Source: TMED14 sp041179465 (lineage in GTDB: Bacteria > Bacteroidota > Bacteroidia > Flavobacteriales > Schleiferiaceae). Taken from it: DNA of 21,187 bases. This document shows, piece after piece, positions 7,455 through 14,984 of this stretch. The notes under the pieces are model-generated. The model was not told the DNA's origin and searched no databases. It was given only the letters and a program-made list of their open reading frames with translations. The stretch spans positions 1-21,187 of the forward strand of contig JBEGTJ010000028.1 of NCBI GenBank assembly GCA_041179465.1, written 5' to 3'. Position numbers and translations under genes: made by a program. Every line of letters begins with the position of its first letter. The stretch's first letter is position 1.

Positions 7455-9448
7455 GCTCGAAATTCTTCTTCAGTTAACCATTGAACGCCAAGGGCTTCAG
7501 CCTTGGCGCGTTTGCTTGGGCCGACGCCTTCGCCGGCGAGCAAAAAATGCGTTTTGCTGCTCACGCTGCTGGCGATGCGTCCGCCGTGCTGCTCCACCGC
7601 GTCTTTGATGCCGTCCCGGCTGAAGTGGGCAAACACGCCGCTGACCACAAAGGTCTTTCCTTCGAGCACGTTGGACGCGCCTTCGGGGGAGGCCGCGCGC
7701 TCCATCTGAAGGCCCTGCGCTTTGAGGCGGGCCAGCTCGCGCTGGTTTTCGGGAAGGGCCATCCAACCGGCAATGCTCTCGGCGATTTGCGGTCCCACGT
7801 CGGGAACCGCCGTCAGTTCTTCTGCGGTAGCCTGGGCCAGGAGGTCCATGTGGGGAAAGGCTTTGGCCAGTTTTTTGGCGACGGTTTCGCCCACGTGGCG
7901 GATTCCGAGGGCAAACAGCACGCGTTCGTAGGGGACGCTTCGGCTGGCATCGAGGCTCGCCAGCGCATTGGCCACCGACTTTTCTTTGAATTTGTCAAGG
8001 CGCGACCAGCCCGACGCGCCCAGATCGTAAAGGTCGGCGGGCGTGCGCACCCAGCCCATGTCGACGAGGCGGTCGACGGTTTCGACGCCGATGCCGTCGA
8101 CGTCCATGGCCCGGCGGTGGATGAAGTGCTCGATGCGCCCCTTGATTTGGGGCGGACACGCGCTGCGGTTGGGGCAGAAGTGCTGGGCCTCCCCCTCGCT
8201 GCGCTCGAGCGGGGTTCCGCAGTCCGGGCAGTGCGCCGCAAAGACCACGGGCTGCGCGTTGGCGGGACGGCGGGACGCGTCGACCGAGGTGATTTTGGGA
8301 ATGATCTCCCCTCCTTTTTCAACCCACACCCAGTCGCCCAAGTGCAGGTCGAGCTTGGCGATTTGGTCGGCGTTGTGAACCGAAGCGCGCTGAACCTGGG
8401 TGCCGCTCAGCCACACCGGCTGGAGCACTGCGACGGGCGTGACCGCTCCGGTGCGCCCAACCTGAAATCGCACGTCCTGTAAGGGCGTGCAGGCTTGCTC
8501 GGCGTTGAATTTGTAGGCCATGGCCCAGCGGGGCGCCTTGGCGGTGAATCCCAGGCGCTGCTGCTCGTCGACGCGGTCGACCTTGAGCACCGCTCCGTCG
8601 GTGGCGACCGGGAGGTGCTGGCGTTCCGCGTCCCAGTAGCTCAAAAAGTCCTTGAGCTCCTGAACGTTGGCGCAGCGCTGCGACCAGCGAGGACCTCGAG
8701 GCGGAACCGGGAATCCCCATTCCGCGAGGGAGTCAAGGGCGCCCGAATGCGTGGCAAAGGGGCGTTGATCTGAGTATGCCGCGTAGGTAAACATGCTCAG
8801 ACGGCGCAGGGCGACTTCGGCAGAATCCTGCATCTTCAGGGTCCCCGACGCGGCGTTGCGCGGATTGGCAAACTCTTCGAGGCCTGCATCGCGGCGCCGG
8901 GCGTTCAGTCGCGCAAAGTCGTCGTGCAAGAAGACGATCTCGCCCCGCACTTCGAGGTCGCGCGGTGCGCCTTCGGGGAGGTAGAGCGGCACTTCGGGAA
9001 TGGTCCGCACGTTGACCGCCACGTCGTCGCCCTGTACCCCGTCGCCGCGGGTAAGCGCACGCACCAGCATGCCTTCTTCGTACCAAAGCGAGATGGCCAC
9101 CCCGTCGAATTTGAGTTCGGCGCTCCATTCGAGCTGGGGCGTGGCGGCGAGTTCTTGGGCGCGTCGCACGAATTCGTCGAGCTCCTCAAAGCTGTAGGTG
9201 TTGGCCAAGCTGAGCATGGGCCTGCGGTGCGGAACCTGGTCAAAGCTCTTGGTGAAGCCGCCGCCGACGCGCTGCGTGGGGCTGTTGGGGTCAAAGGCTT
9301 CGGGGTGCTGCTGCTCGAGGGTTTGGAGTTCGCGCAGCAAACGGTCGAACTCCGCGTCGCTCACGACAGGGTTGTCGGTGACGTAGTACCGCCGGTTGTG
9401 CGCGTGCAGTTCGCGGCGAAGTTCAGCGATGCGTTCCAGCGGAGCCAT
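7433..9448 (-). CDS. ligA: NAD-dependent DNA ligase LigA
   Basis: Seals nicks in double-stranded DNA during replication and repair using NAD+. The 671 residues contain all family domains in order: the Ia domain with the YYVTDNPVVSDAEFDRL block (21-37); the adenylation domain with nucleophile Lys113 in ELKFDGVAIS; GDGVQGDDV (135-143) and VRGEI (167-171); the OB fold; a four-cysteine zinc finger (C407, C410, C425, C431); helix-hairpin-helix repeats (about 448-565); and a C-terminal BRCT domain (about 594-668) opening with LEGKTFVVSGVF. ATG start, immediately preceded by an exact TAnnTTTG. It follows prmC by 18 bases and overlaps the next gene by 22. Confidence 0.97.
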   Translation of the reverse strand: MAPLERIAELRRELHAHNRRYYVTDNPVVSDAEFDRLLRELQTLEQQHPEAFDPNSPTQRVGGGFTKSFDQVPHRRPMLSLANTYSFEELDEFVRRAQELAATPQLEWSAELKFDGVAISLWYEEGMLVRALTRGDGVQGDDVAVNVRTIPEVPLYLPEGAPRDLEVRGEIVFLHDDFARLNARRRDAGLEEFANPRNAASGTLKMQDSAEVALRRLSMFTYAAYSDQRPFATHSGALDSLAEWGFPVPPRGPRWSQRCANVQELKDFLSYWDAERQHLPVATDGAVLKVDRVDEQQRLGFTAKAPRWAMAYKFNAEQACTPLQDVRFQVGRTGAVTPVAVLQPVWLSGTQVQRASVHNADQIAKLDLHLGDWVWVEKGGEIIPKITSVDASRRPANAQPVVFAAHCPDCGTPLERSEGEAQHFCPNRSACPPQIKGRIEHFIHRRAMDVDGIGVETVDRLVDMGWVRTPADLYDLGASGWSRLDKFKEKSVANALASLDASRSVPYERVLFALGIRHVGETVAKKLAKAFPHMDLLAQATAEELTAVPDVGPQIAESIAGWMALPENQRELARLKAQGLQMERAASPEGASNVLEGKTFVVSGVFAHFSRDGIKDAVEQHGGRIASSVSSKTHFLLAGEGVGPSKRAKAEALGVQWLTEEEFRAWIGSTE

Positions 9449-9453
9449 GACGC

Positions 9454-9461
9454 CAAAGGTA
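9454..9461 (-). promoter_or_regulatory. -7 element of ligA promoter
   Basis: Minus strand TACCTTTG is an exact TAnnTTTG match, separated from the ligA ATG by five bases (GCGTC). It overlaps the prmC-ligA gap of 18 bases. A -33 TTG is not seen at 17-23 bases upstream. Transcription from here would give a leaderless or nearly leaderless message. Confidence 0.6.
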
Positions 9462-9466
9462 GGGGT

Positions 9467-10297
9467 TCACGGCCGGGATTTTTGGGCCCAAACCCAACGC
9501 GGCGCACCAAATTGATCCAAGGACCCGTGCGCGTCCCATCCGGCATCGGTTGCCTGCTTGGCGACCGCGGCAGCGTGGGCGCGGTGGCATTCAAAGCCCA
9601 GCTGCGTCGCACCCAAGGCTTCGGCCCAAACCAGGATCCGGCGGTAGTAAAACAGCACGTCTCCCGAGGGCGCGAACAAGGCCAAGGAGGGCTCGAAGTC
9701 GCGAACTTCCGGGGCCAGTTCTTCTTCAGGGGCGATGTAGGGCGGATTGCTCACCACCACCTCAGCCCTGAGTCCGGCCGGCGGATCTTCGCAGAGGTCG
9801 CCCCAATGCCAGTCAACCTCCAACGCCAAGCGGCGGGCGTTTTCGGCCGCGACCGCGAGGGCCGGGCAGGAGCAGTCTAATCCCGCGACGCGCAAGTCGG
9901 CACGGCGGCGCTTCAGGGCGAGGGCGATGCAGCCCGAACCGGTACCCAGGTCAAGGACCCGCACGCCAAACGGCGCGCGCTGCGCGGCCTCGGCAACGAG
10001 TTCCTCCGTTTCAGGACGCGGAATTAAAACATTCGAGTCAATGCGAAAGGTAAGTCCGTCAAAATATTCAAAACCAAGTATTTGCTGAATGGGTTTGGCG
10101 CTGCGCAAGTCGGACTCGGTTCGGCGAAATTCCGCCACCGCATCGACCGAAGCCGGTTCGTGGAACAGGAGCGCAGCACGCGCATACGACTGGCCCGTCT
10201 GCGCCTCAATCCACCGCCGCCAGTGAGCGCCGGCCTCGCCGGGCTCGAAGCCGCTTCGGGCCTGCATAAATGCCTGCTGGAGTTCGCGCCATGTCAC
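9467..10297 (-). CDS. prmC: peptide chain release factor N5-glutamine methyltransferase
   Basis: Methylates the glutamine of the GGQ motif in release factors RF1 and RF2 using S-adenosylmethionine. I choose the GTG at 10297 (276 residues): it gives the normal opening TWRELQQAF, length typical of the family, and it lies four bases after an exact promoter element; a longer frame up to 10600 has no family resemblance and lies wholly inside ribD. Motifs: RPETEEL (94-100), SAM motif I VLDLGTGSGCIAL (114-126), and the catalytic NPPY (184-187). Divergent from ribD, 18 bases upstream of ligA. Confidence 0.93.
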   Translation of the reverse strand: MTWRELQQAFMQARSGFEPGEAGAHWRRWIEAQTGQSYARAALLFHEPASVDAVAEFRRTESDLRSAKPIQQILGFEYFDGLTFRIDSNVLIPRPETEELVAEAAQRAPFGVRVLDLGTGSGCIALALKRRRADLRVAGLDCSCPALAVAAENARRLALEVDWHWGDLCEDPPAGLRAEVVVSNPPYIAPEEELAPEVRDFEPSLALFAPSGDVLFYYRRILVWAEALGATQLGFECHRAHAAAVAKQATDAGWDAHGSLDQFGAPRWVWAQKSRP

Positions 10298-10301
10298 GCG
10301 G

Positions 10302-10309
10302 CAAAGGTA
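10302..10309 (-). promoter_or_regulatory. -7 element of prmC promoter
   Basis: Minus strand TACCTTTG matches TAnnTTTG exactly, followed by CCGC and the GTG start of prmC. It forms one arm of an inverted repeat whose other arm is the ribD element on the plus strand at 10316-10323. Confidence 0.6.
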
Positions 10310-10312
10310 CGG

Positions 10313-11341
10313 ATGTACCTTAGCGCAGTGGGACCCGATTCCGTGTACATGCAGCGCGCCCTGGACCTTGCCGCTCAAGGAACGGGATTTACGTTTCCCA
10401 ATCCCGTCGTCGGAGCCGTGCTCGTTCACGAGGGCCGAATTTTGGCCGAAGGCTACCACCACCGAGCGGGAGAGCCCCACGCCGAAATCATGGCGCTGCG
10501 GGCGGTCCGAGCGGACGACGTTCCGCTCCTTCCCCACTCCACCCTGTACGTCACGCTGGAGCCCTGCAGCCACCACGGGAGGACGGGCCCCTGCAGCCAA
10601 GCGTTAGTCGACCACCGGATTGGCCGGGTCGTGGTGGCCGTGGCGGATCCCAATCCGATGGTATCAGGGCGCGGAATTGCCCAGCTTCGGGCCGCCGGTT
10701 GCCAGGTGGAGGTGGGCGTGGAATCCGCCCGCGCCGAGGCGCTCAACCGCAGTTTTTTGTATTCCATGCGCCAGGGGCGTCCGTGGATTGTGCTGAAGTG
10801 GGCTGAGGACGCTCAAGGCCAAATCGACGCCCCCCGAAGTGCGGAACACCCCGGCCCTTGGGCGGTAACCGGCCCCGAAGCCCAAATTTGGTCGCACCGG
10901 CTCAGGCAGACCTGCGGGGCGCTCTTGGTCGGCGCGGGTACGTGGTTGGCGGACCGAACGCAGGGCACGCTGCGCGCCGTGGCGGGCCCCGAAATCGCGC
11001 GCATTCTGTGGGCCGCTCGTCCCCTCGATGCGGAGGATCTGGAACGGGCCCTAAGCGAAGGCTGGCAAGTCTGGACGCCCGGGCCCCACGAGACGGCCGC
11101 CGAGGCGCTCCCCCGATTGCTGGCCTCTTCTGGGCTGCGCTGCGTGCTGGTCGAAGGGGGCGCGAAGACCCTCACTTTGCTCGATTCGCTCGGACTTTGG
11201 AACGAAGCGTACCGCTGGACCGCGGCGCACCGCCTGCCCCCCAACGGAGTGCGCGCTCCCAAGCTGGGCGCGGACTGGGCGCCTTGGGGACGCTACGGAA
11301 CCGATGAACTTCACCACGCGCTAAACGTTAAAAACGCATGA
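10313..11341 (+). CDS. ribD: bifunctional riboflavin biosynthesis deaminase/reductase RibD
   Basis: Carries out the second and third steps of riboflavin synthesis: deamination of the pyrimidine intermediate and reduction of its ribose. Counting from the ATG at 10313 (342 residues) the deaminase domain has the zinc-binding HAE (56-58) and PCSHHGRTGPC with C85 and C94; the start of the domain reads YMQRALDLAAQGTGFTFPNPVVGAV. The reductase domain begins near RPWIVLKWAEDAQGQID and contains ALLVGAGTWLADR and VLVEGGAKTL. A GTG at 10328 is an alternative start: it keeps the full deaminase domain and lies four bases after a promoter-like element. Divergent from prmC with only 15 bases between start codons; its TGA overlaps the ATG of the next gene (ATGA). 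Confidence 0.93.
   Translation: MYLSAVGPDSVYMQRALDLAAQGTGFTFPNPVVGAVLVHEGRILAEGYHHRAGEPHAEIMALRAVRADDVPLLPHSTLYVTLEPCSHHGRTGPCSQALVDHRIGRVVVAVADPNPMVSGRGIAQLRAAGCQVEVGVESARAEALNRSFLYSMRQGRPWIVLKWAEDAQGQIDAPRSAEHPGPWAVTGPEAQIWSHRLRQTCGALLVGAGTWLADRTQGTLRAVAGPEIARILWAARPLDAEDLERALSEGWQVWTPGPHETAAEALPRLLASSGLRCVLVEGGAKTLTLLDSLGLWNEAYRWTAAHRLPPNGVRAPKLGADWAPWGRYGTDELHHALNVKNA
10316..10323 (+). promoter_or_regulatory. possible -7 element of ribD promoter (one mismatch)
   Basis: Plus strand TACCTTAG differs from TAnnTTTG by one base and is followed by CGCA and an in-frame GTG (10328). It mirrors the prmC element across six bases; with flanking bases the two arms CAAAGGTAC and GTACCTTAG are complementary at eight of nine positions. 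Confidence 0.35.
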
Positions 11342-12912
11342 ACCGTTTCTTCTGGGCCCTGATGTTCGTTTCGTCTGCCGCGGCATTGTCCGCGCAAACC
11401 GCCCCCCTGGTCCCCCTGAAGGCCGAAGTGGAATGGCGCAAGTACGCGGACCTCGCTACGCCCTGGCGCCGGTACGAGCGCTACCAAGGCTACCTCGACG
11501 GCGTCTGGATCGAGGGGGCCGAGATGGTGCACGTGCGCACGCTTGACGGACAGCTCGAACGTCCGTTGGTACCCGAAGTGCCCGAGGTACACCCGGGTCC
11601 GCACCCGGTGGGCGAAGGAAGCGATCGAGTATGGCTGGTGCGCGACCAGCAATGGGTTCCGGCGCTGCGCACGGACCGCTACCAAGCACAGCCGCTGCAG
11701 CGCATGCGGTTTTGGTACGATGCCCAAGGAAGGGTTCTGGATTCGCTGGACCTCATTCGCCGCGCAGACACCTTGATCACGGCTAAGGTGTTTGCGCCCG
11801 ACCCTTTGAGCCGCGCCAACGTGCCCTACGGGGGCCTCTACGTCGACGGCAACGACGGCAACGCGGCGGTACTGGACAGCCTCCGCCAAACGGTCTCGGT
11901 GCGGGTCACCTGGAACGGAAGCGGGTTTGTGCTTGCGAACGCCGCCGCGAGCATCCAGGAATTTGATCCGCCGTCCGTAACGGTACCGGTGCTCGCGAGT
12001 CCCTCGGCCCTGTTCAGCCGGTCGGACGCGGAATTTGAAATGATTAACGCGCTTTTTCACCTGCAGGCCTGGAAGGCGCGGATGCAGTATTTGGGGTACG
12101 GCGCCATGGTCCCCTACTCGATTCCGGTGGACGTAAACGCCTACGGCGGCGCCGACCAGAGCGCGTTTGACTACGCCACGAATCCGCCCCGACTGTACTT
12201 TGGTGAAGGGGGCGTCGACGACGCCGAAGATCCCGACGTACTCGTGCACGAGTACGGCCACGCCATGTGCTACGGGGCCGCGCCGGGAACCAACATTTCG
12301 ATTCAGCGCCAAGCATTGGAAGAGGCCATCTGCGACTACTTTGCGGTTTCCTGGTCCCTGGAATGGAGCCCCAATCGGTGGGCCGACGTGTTCACCTGGG
12401 ACGGACACAATGCGTTTTGGGCCGGACGGTCCGCGCTAAACAGCACCCAAAAAATGTATCCAGGCCTGGTATTTACTGGGCCCTACAGCCATACCAATGT
12501 GATGGTCGACGCCTTAGTGCGCGGACGCCAGCGCCTCGGCGGGGCGGTGATGGACGGACTCGTCATGGAAGCCCTCTACAGCTTGTCGAGTTCGACCAGC
12601 TTCGCGCAGTTTGCCCAGGCGGTGCTTTACGCCGACACGGTGAAGTACGCCGGGGCCCACTCCGACGGGCTGCGCTTGGACTTTGGGGCCTGGCAAATCC
12701 TGACGCCGGGCATGGGCCATGAGGACTTTGCTGGGGCCGAACCGCGTTCAGCGGTCGTCGTCACGGGGCAAGTTTGGCCTTTTCCAGAACGCGACGCGTT
12801 GGAGGTTTGGGATTTACTGGGTCGTCCAGTGCGGTTGGTGCGCGGAGGCTCGTTGCCCGCCCAAGGCGTTTACCTCACCGCGGAGTCCGTTCGCGTCCTC
12901 GTCATTCCCTGA
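11338..12912 (+). CDS. secreted zinc metallopeptidase (HEYGH gluzincin) with a short type IX sorting-like tail
   Basis: A 524-residue exported protein: signal peptide ending ALSAQ (cleavage near residue 20), an N-terminal region of about 220 residues resembling a propeptide, then a catalytic domain. The zinc motif is HEYGH (304-308) and the likely third ligand is E329 in EEAICDYFA, with Asp four residues later as in thermolysin-like and fungalysin-like peptidases (M4/M36); a later SHTNVMVDAL segment fits the position of the conserved Asn/His region of these enzymes. The last 45 residues, with PFPERDALEVWDLLGRPV and a GVYL motif, resemble a truncated type IX secretion C-terminal sorting domain. 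I infer export by that system but not the substrate. The start overlaps ribD (ATGA); the end overlaps the convergent thioesterase gene by 11 bases. Confidence 0.8.
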   Translation: MNRFFWALMFVSSAAALSAQTAPLVPLKAEVEWRKYADLATPWRRYERYQGYLDGVWIEGAEMVHVRTLDGQLERPLVPEVPEVHPGPHPVGEGSDRVWLVRDQQWVPALRTDRYQAQPLQRMRFWYDAQGRVLDSLDLIRRADTLITAKVFAPDPLSRANVPYGGLYVDGNDGNAAVLDSLRQTVSVRVTWNGSGFVLANAAASIQEFDPPSVTVPVLASPSALFSRSDAEFEMINALFHLQAWKARMQYLGYGAMVPYSIPVDVNAYGGADQSAFDYATNPPRLYFGEGGVDDAEDPDVLVHEYGHAMCYGAAPGTNISIQRQALEEAICDYFAVSWSLEWSPNRWADVFTWDGHNAFWAGRSALNSTQKMYPGLVFTGPYSHTNVMVDALVRGRQRLGGAVMDGLVMEALYSLSSSTSFAQFAQAVLYADTVKYAGAHSDGLRLDFGAWQILTPGMGHEDFAGAEPRSAVVVTGQVWPFPERDALEVWDLLGRPVRLVRGGSLPAQGVYLTAESVRVLVIP

Positions 12913-13315
12913 GCAAAGGCGCCAGCAGGTCCACAAATTCGGACGGGGGCGCAATCGGCCTTCCCGTTTGGGTGTCGGCAAACACCAAGGTGGTTTGGGC
13001 CTCCGTGCAGAGTTCGCCCGCCTCGTTGTGAATTTGGTAGCTAAAATGCAGTCGGCTCCCTTCGGGCAGCGACGCCACTGTGGTGGTCACGGTAAACAGC
13101 TCGTCGTACTTGAGCGGACGCCGGTAGCGAATCTGCACGTCACGAACGGGGAGCATGATTCCGCCCGCTTCCATGTCGGCGTAGGAAACCCCTATCGACC
13201 TTAAGGCCTCAACCCGAGCGATTTCGAGGTAGGTTGAATACACCCCGTAGTAGGCGTAGCCCATTTTGTCGGTTTCGGCGTAGCGGACCCTTAATTTATA
13301 TGTTGTAACAAGCAT
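12902..13315 (-). CDS. acyl-CoA thioesterase, 4-hydroxybenzoyl-CoA thioesterase/YbgC family
   Basis: A 137-residue hotdog-fold protein, normal length for the family. The signature RYAETDKMGYAYYGVYSTYLEIAR-type segment is present (residues 11 onward) with the catalytic Asp16; the His found in many relatives is Tyr here, as I recall for Bacteroidota members. The middle strand PVRDVQIRYRRPLKYDE is also typical. It probably hydrolyses short acyl-CoA thioesters; the physiological substrate cannot be told. ATG start in an AT-rich gap shared with dnaA, from which it diverges. The 3' end overlaps the peptidase gene by 11 bases, with no terminator hairpin between the two convergent genes. Confidence 0.88.
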   Translation of the reverse strand: MLVTTYKLRVRYAETDKMGYAYYGVYSTYLEIARVEALRSIGVSYADMEAGGIMLPVRDVQIRYRRPLKYDELFTVTTTVASLPEGSRLHFSYQIHNEAGELCTEAQTTLVFADTQTGRPIAPPSEFVDLLAPLLRE

Positions 13316-13553
13316 TATATGGGCTATTTAAACATTCATTTTCAATTACTTACAAACATTTATCGGGGGTTTATTCAGCACTTCGACGAAATCCTTAACG
13401 ACAAAAATTTTTGTAAATCAAGAGGTCGAGAAACTTTTTTCAACAGAATTAATTGACAATTTCGTGGTCCGAAAAGGGAAGTGCACCCGGGTTGCCTCGC
13501 AGCCTTCACCCGCTCCCCTAACGGCACCTCAAATTACTAACCTAAACGCAACG
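13316..13553. other. AT-rich intergenic region between the thioesterase gene and dnaA
   Basis: The left two thirds (to about 13470) are markedly AT-rich compared with all surrounding DNA. They hold TTTTCAACA (13437-13445), two mismatches from a DnaA box, and AATTTTTG (13406-13413), one mismatch from TAnnTTTG, but no cluster of DnaA boxes and no clean promoter. The right third is GC-rich; a plus-strand frame continues through it, but the conserved DnaA start is at 13554. It probably holds the divergent promoters and a dnaA leader of more than 100 bases. Confidence 0.5.
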
Positions 13554-14984
13554 ATGGAGCGCACCGCTGAAGCCGTCTGGAGAAACTGTCTGACGTATGT
13601 GCAGGACAACATTAGTCCTCAAGCTTACAAGACGTGGTTTCTACCGATTCGGCCTGTGAAGCTCCAAGGTAAGGTTATCACCCTGCAGGTGCCGTCAAAA
13701 TTCGTGTACGAGTGGCTCGAAGCCAACTACGTGAAGCTCCTGAAATCAGCCATCACCAAGGAAATGGGCAGTGATGCACGTTTGGTTTACTCCATCGTGA
13801 TGGACCAGGAGTCCGCACACCTCGGAACGTCGAACATGGATATTCCTTCGGCGAACCGCGGACCCATCGAGAATCCGCAAGTGTCGCTTCCCGCGCGCAT
13901 CGGAGACGACGGCATTCGGAATCCGTTCGTGATTCCGGGCCTGAAAAAGGTGCACATCGAGTCGCAGCTGAACCCTAACTACAGCTTTGAGAACTTCATT
14001 GAAGGCGACTGCAACCGCCTTGCTCGAAGCGCTGGGTATGCGGTAGCGCAAAAGCCGGGCGGAACTTCGTTCAATCCCTTGCTGCTGTACGGAAGCAACG
14101 GCCTCGGCAAGACCCACCTGGCGCACGCGATCGGCATTGAAATCAAGGATCGCTTCCCCGAGAAAACGGTTCTGTACGTTTCCGCAGAGCGCTTTACCCA
14201 GCAGTTCATCGACGCGATTCGAAACAACACCAAGAACGACTTCGTCCACTTCTACCAGCTCATCGACGTGCTGATCATGGACGACGTGCACTCGTTCAGC
14301 GGCAAAGAGAAGACCCAAGACGTCTTTTTTGAGATTTTCAATCACTTGCACCAGCAGGGCAAGCAGATCATCCTCACGTCGGACCGCGCTCCGGTTGACC
14401 TGCAGGGCATGGAGCAGCGCTTGCTGTCGCGGTTTAAGTGGGGCCTTTCAGCGGACTTGCAGCGCCCCGACCTCGAGACGCGCATGGCTATTTTGCGGCA
14501 AAAGCTGTACGCCGACGGCATTGAGATGCCCGACGACGTCATTGAGTACCTCGCCTATTCCATCACGAACAACGTTCGCGAGCTCGAAGGCGCGCTGATC
14601 TCGCTGCTGGCTCAGTCCTCGCTGAACCGCAAGCGCATCACCGTCGAACTCGCCAAGTCGATGATCGACAAGTTCGTCAAGAATACGACCCGCGAAATCT
14701 CGATTGACTTCATTCAAAAAGTCGTGTGCGACTACTTCGACATGCCGGTGGAACTGCTTCGCAGCAAGACCCGTAAGCGCGAAATCGTGCAAGCCCGCCA
14801 GCTGACCATGTACTTCGCCAAGCAGCTGACCAAAAATTCGCTGGCCTCCATTGGCACGCAAATCGGCAATAAGGACCACGCCACGGTGCTGCACGCCTGC
14901 CGCACGGTGTCGAACTTGACCGAAACCGACAAGCGCTTTCGGACCTACGTCGACGACATCCGCAAGAAGCTTACCCTCGCCTAA
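13554..14984 (+). CDS. dnaA: chromosomal replication initiator protein DnaA
   Basis: Binds DnaA boxes and, with ATP, opens the replication origin. The ATG at 13554 gives 476 residues and the normal N-terminus (AVWRNCLTYVQDNISPQAYKTWF); the frame is open 90 bases further upstream but without family similarity. Domains: I (1-85, helicase-loader interaction), a variable linker (about 86-135), the AAA+ domain with Walker A GSNGLGKT (180-187) and Walker B LIMDDV (240-245), arginine-containing RLLSRFKWGL (289-298), and the C-terminal DNA-binding domain with signature DHATVLHACRTV (441-452). After the Walker B aspartates the loop reads HSFSGKEKTQ where DDVQF-type sequences are more usual. The stop overlaps the next ATG by one base (TAATG). 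Confidence 0.97.
   Translation: MERTAEAVWRNCLTYVQDNISPQAYKTWFLPIRPVKLQGKVITLQVPSKFVYEWLEANYVKLLKSAITKEMGSDARLVYSIVMDQESAHLGTSNMDIPSANRGPIENPQVSLPARIGDDGIRNPFVIPGLKKVHIESQLNPNYSFENFIEGDCNRLARSAGYAVAQKPGGTSFNPLLLYGSNGLGKTHLAHAIGIEIKDRFPEKTVLYVSAERFTQQFIDAIRNNTKNDFVHFYQLIDVLIMDDVHSFSGKEKTQDVFFEIFNHLHQQGKQIILTSDRAPVDLQGMEQRLLSRFKWGLSADLQRPDLETRMAILRQKLYADGIEMPDDVIEYLAYSITNNVRELEGALISLLAQSSLNRKRITVELAKSMIDKFVKNTTREISIDFIQKVVCDYFDMPVELLRSKTRKREIVQARQLTMYFAKQLTKNSLASIGTQIGNKDHATVLHACRTVSNLTETDKRFRTYVDDIRKKLTLA

Noticed and set aside
7481..8482. A 333-codon plus-strand open frame inside ligA (and a similar one at 8924-9880)
   Set aside because: Antisense shadow of LigA and PrmC, which are complete and have all motifs.
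10298..10600. N-terminal extension of prmC to 10600
   Set aside because: The extra residues lie wholly opposite the ribD coding region and do not resemble PrmC; the GTG at 10297 follows a promoter element and gives the family's usual length.
11311..12408. A 365-codon minus-strand open frame across the peptidase gene
   Set aside because: It is antisense to a clear metallopeptidase with signal peptide and zinc motif; its product is rich in His, Arg, Val and Gly with no domain. GC-rich codon bias produces such mirror frames.
13301..13309. Short palindrome TTGTAACAA near the thioesterase start
   Set aside because: It is only nine bases with four-base arms, lies within the first codons of the gene and is expected by chance in AT-rich sequence.
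13316..13553. Replication origin next to dnaA
   Set aside because: The gap is AT-rich, but I find only one poor DnaA-box-like sequence (two mismatches) and no cluster, so oriC is not supported.
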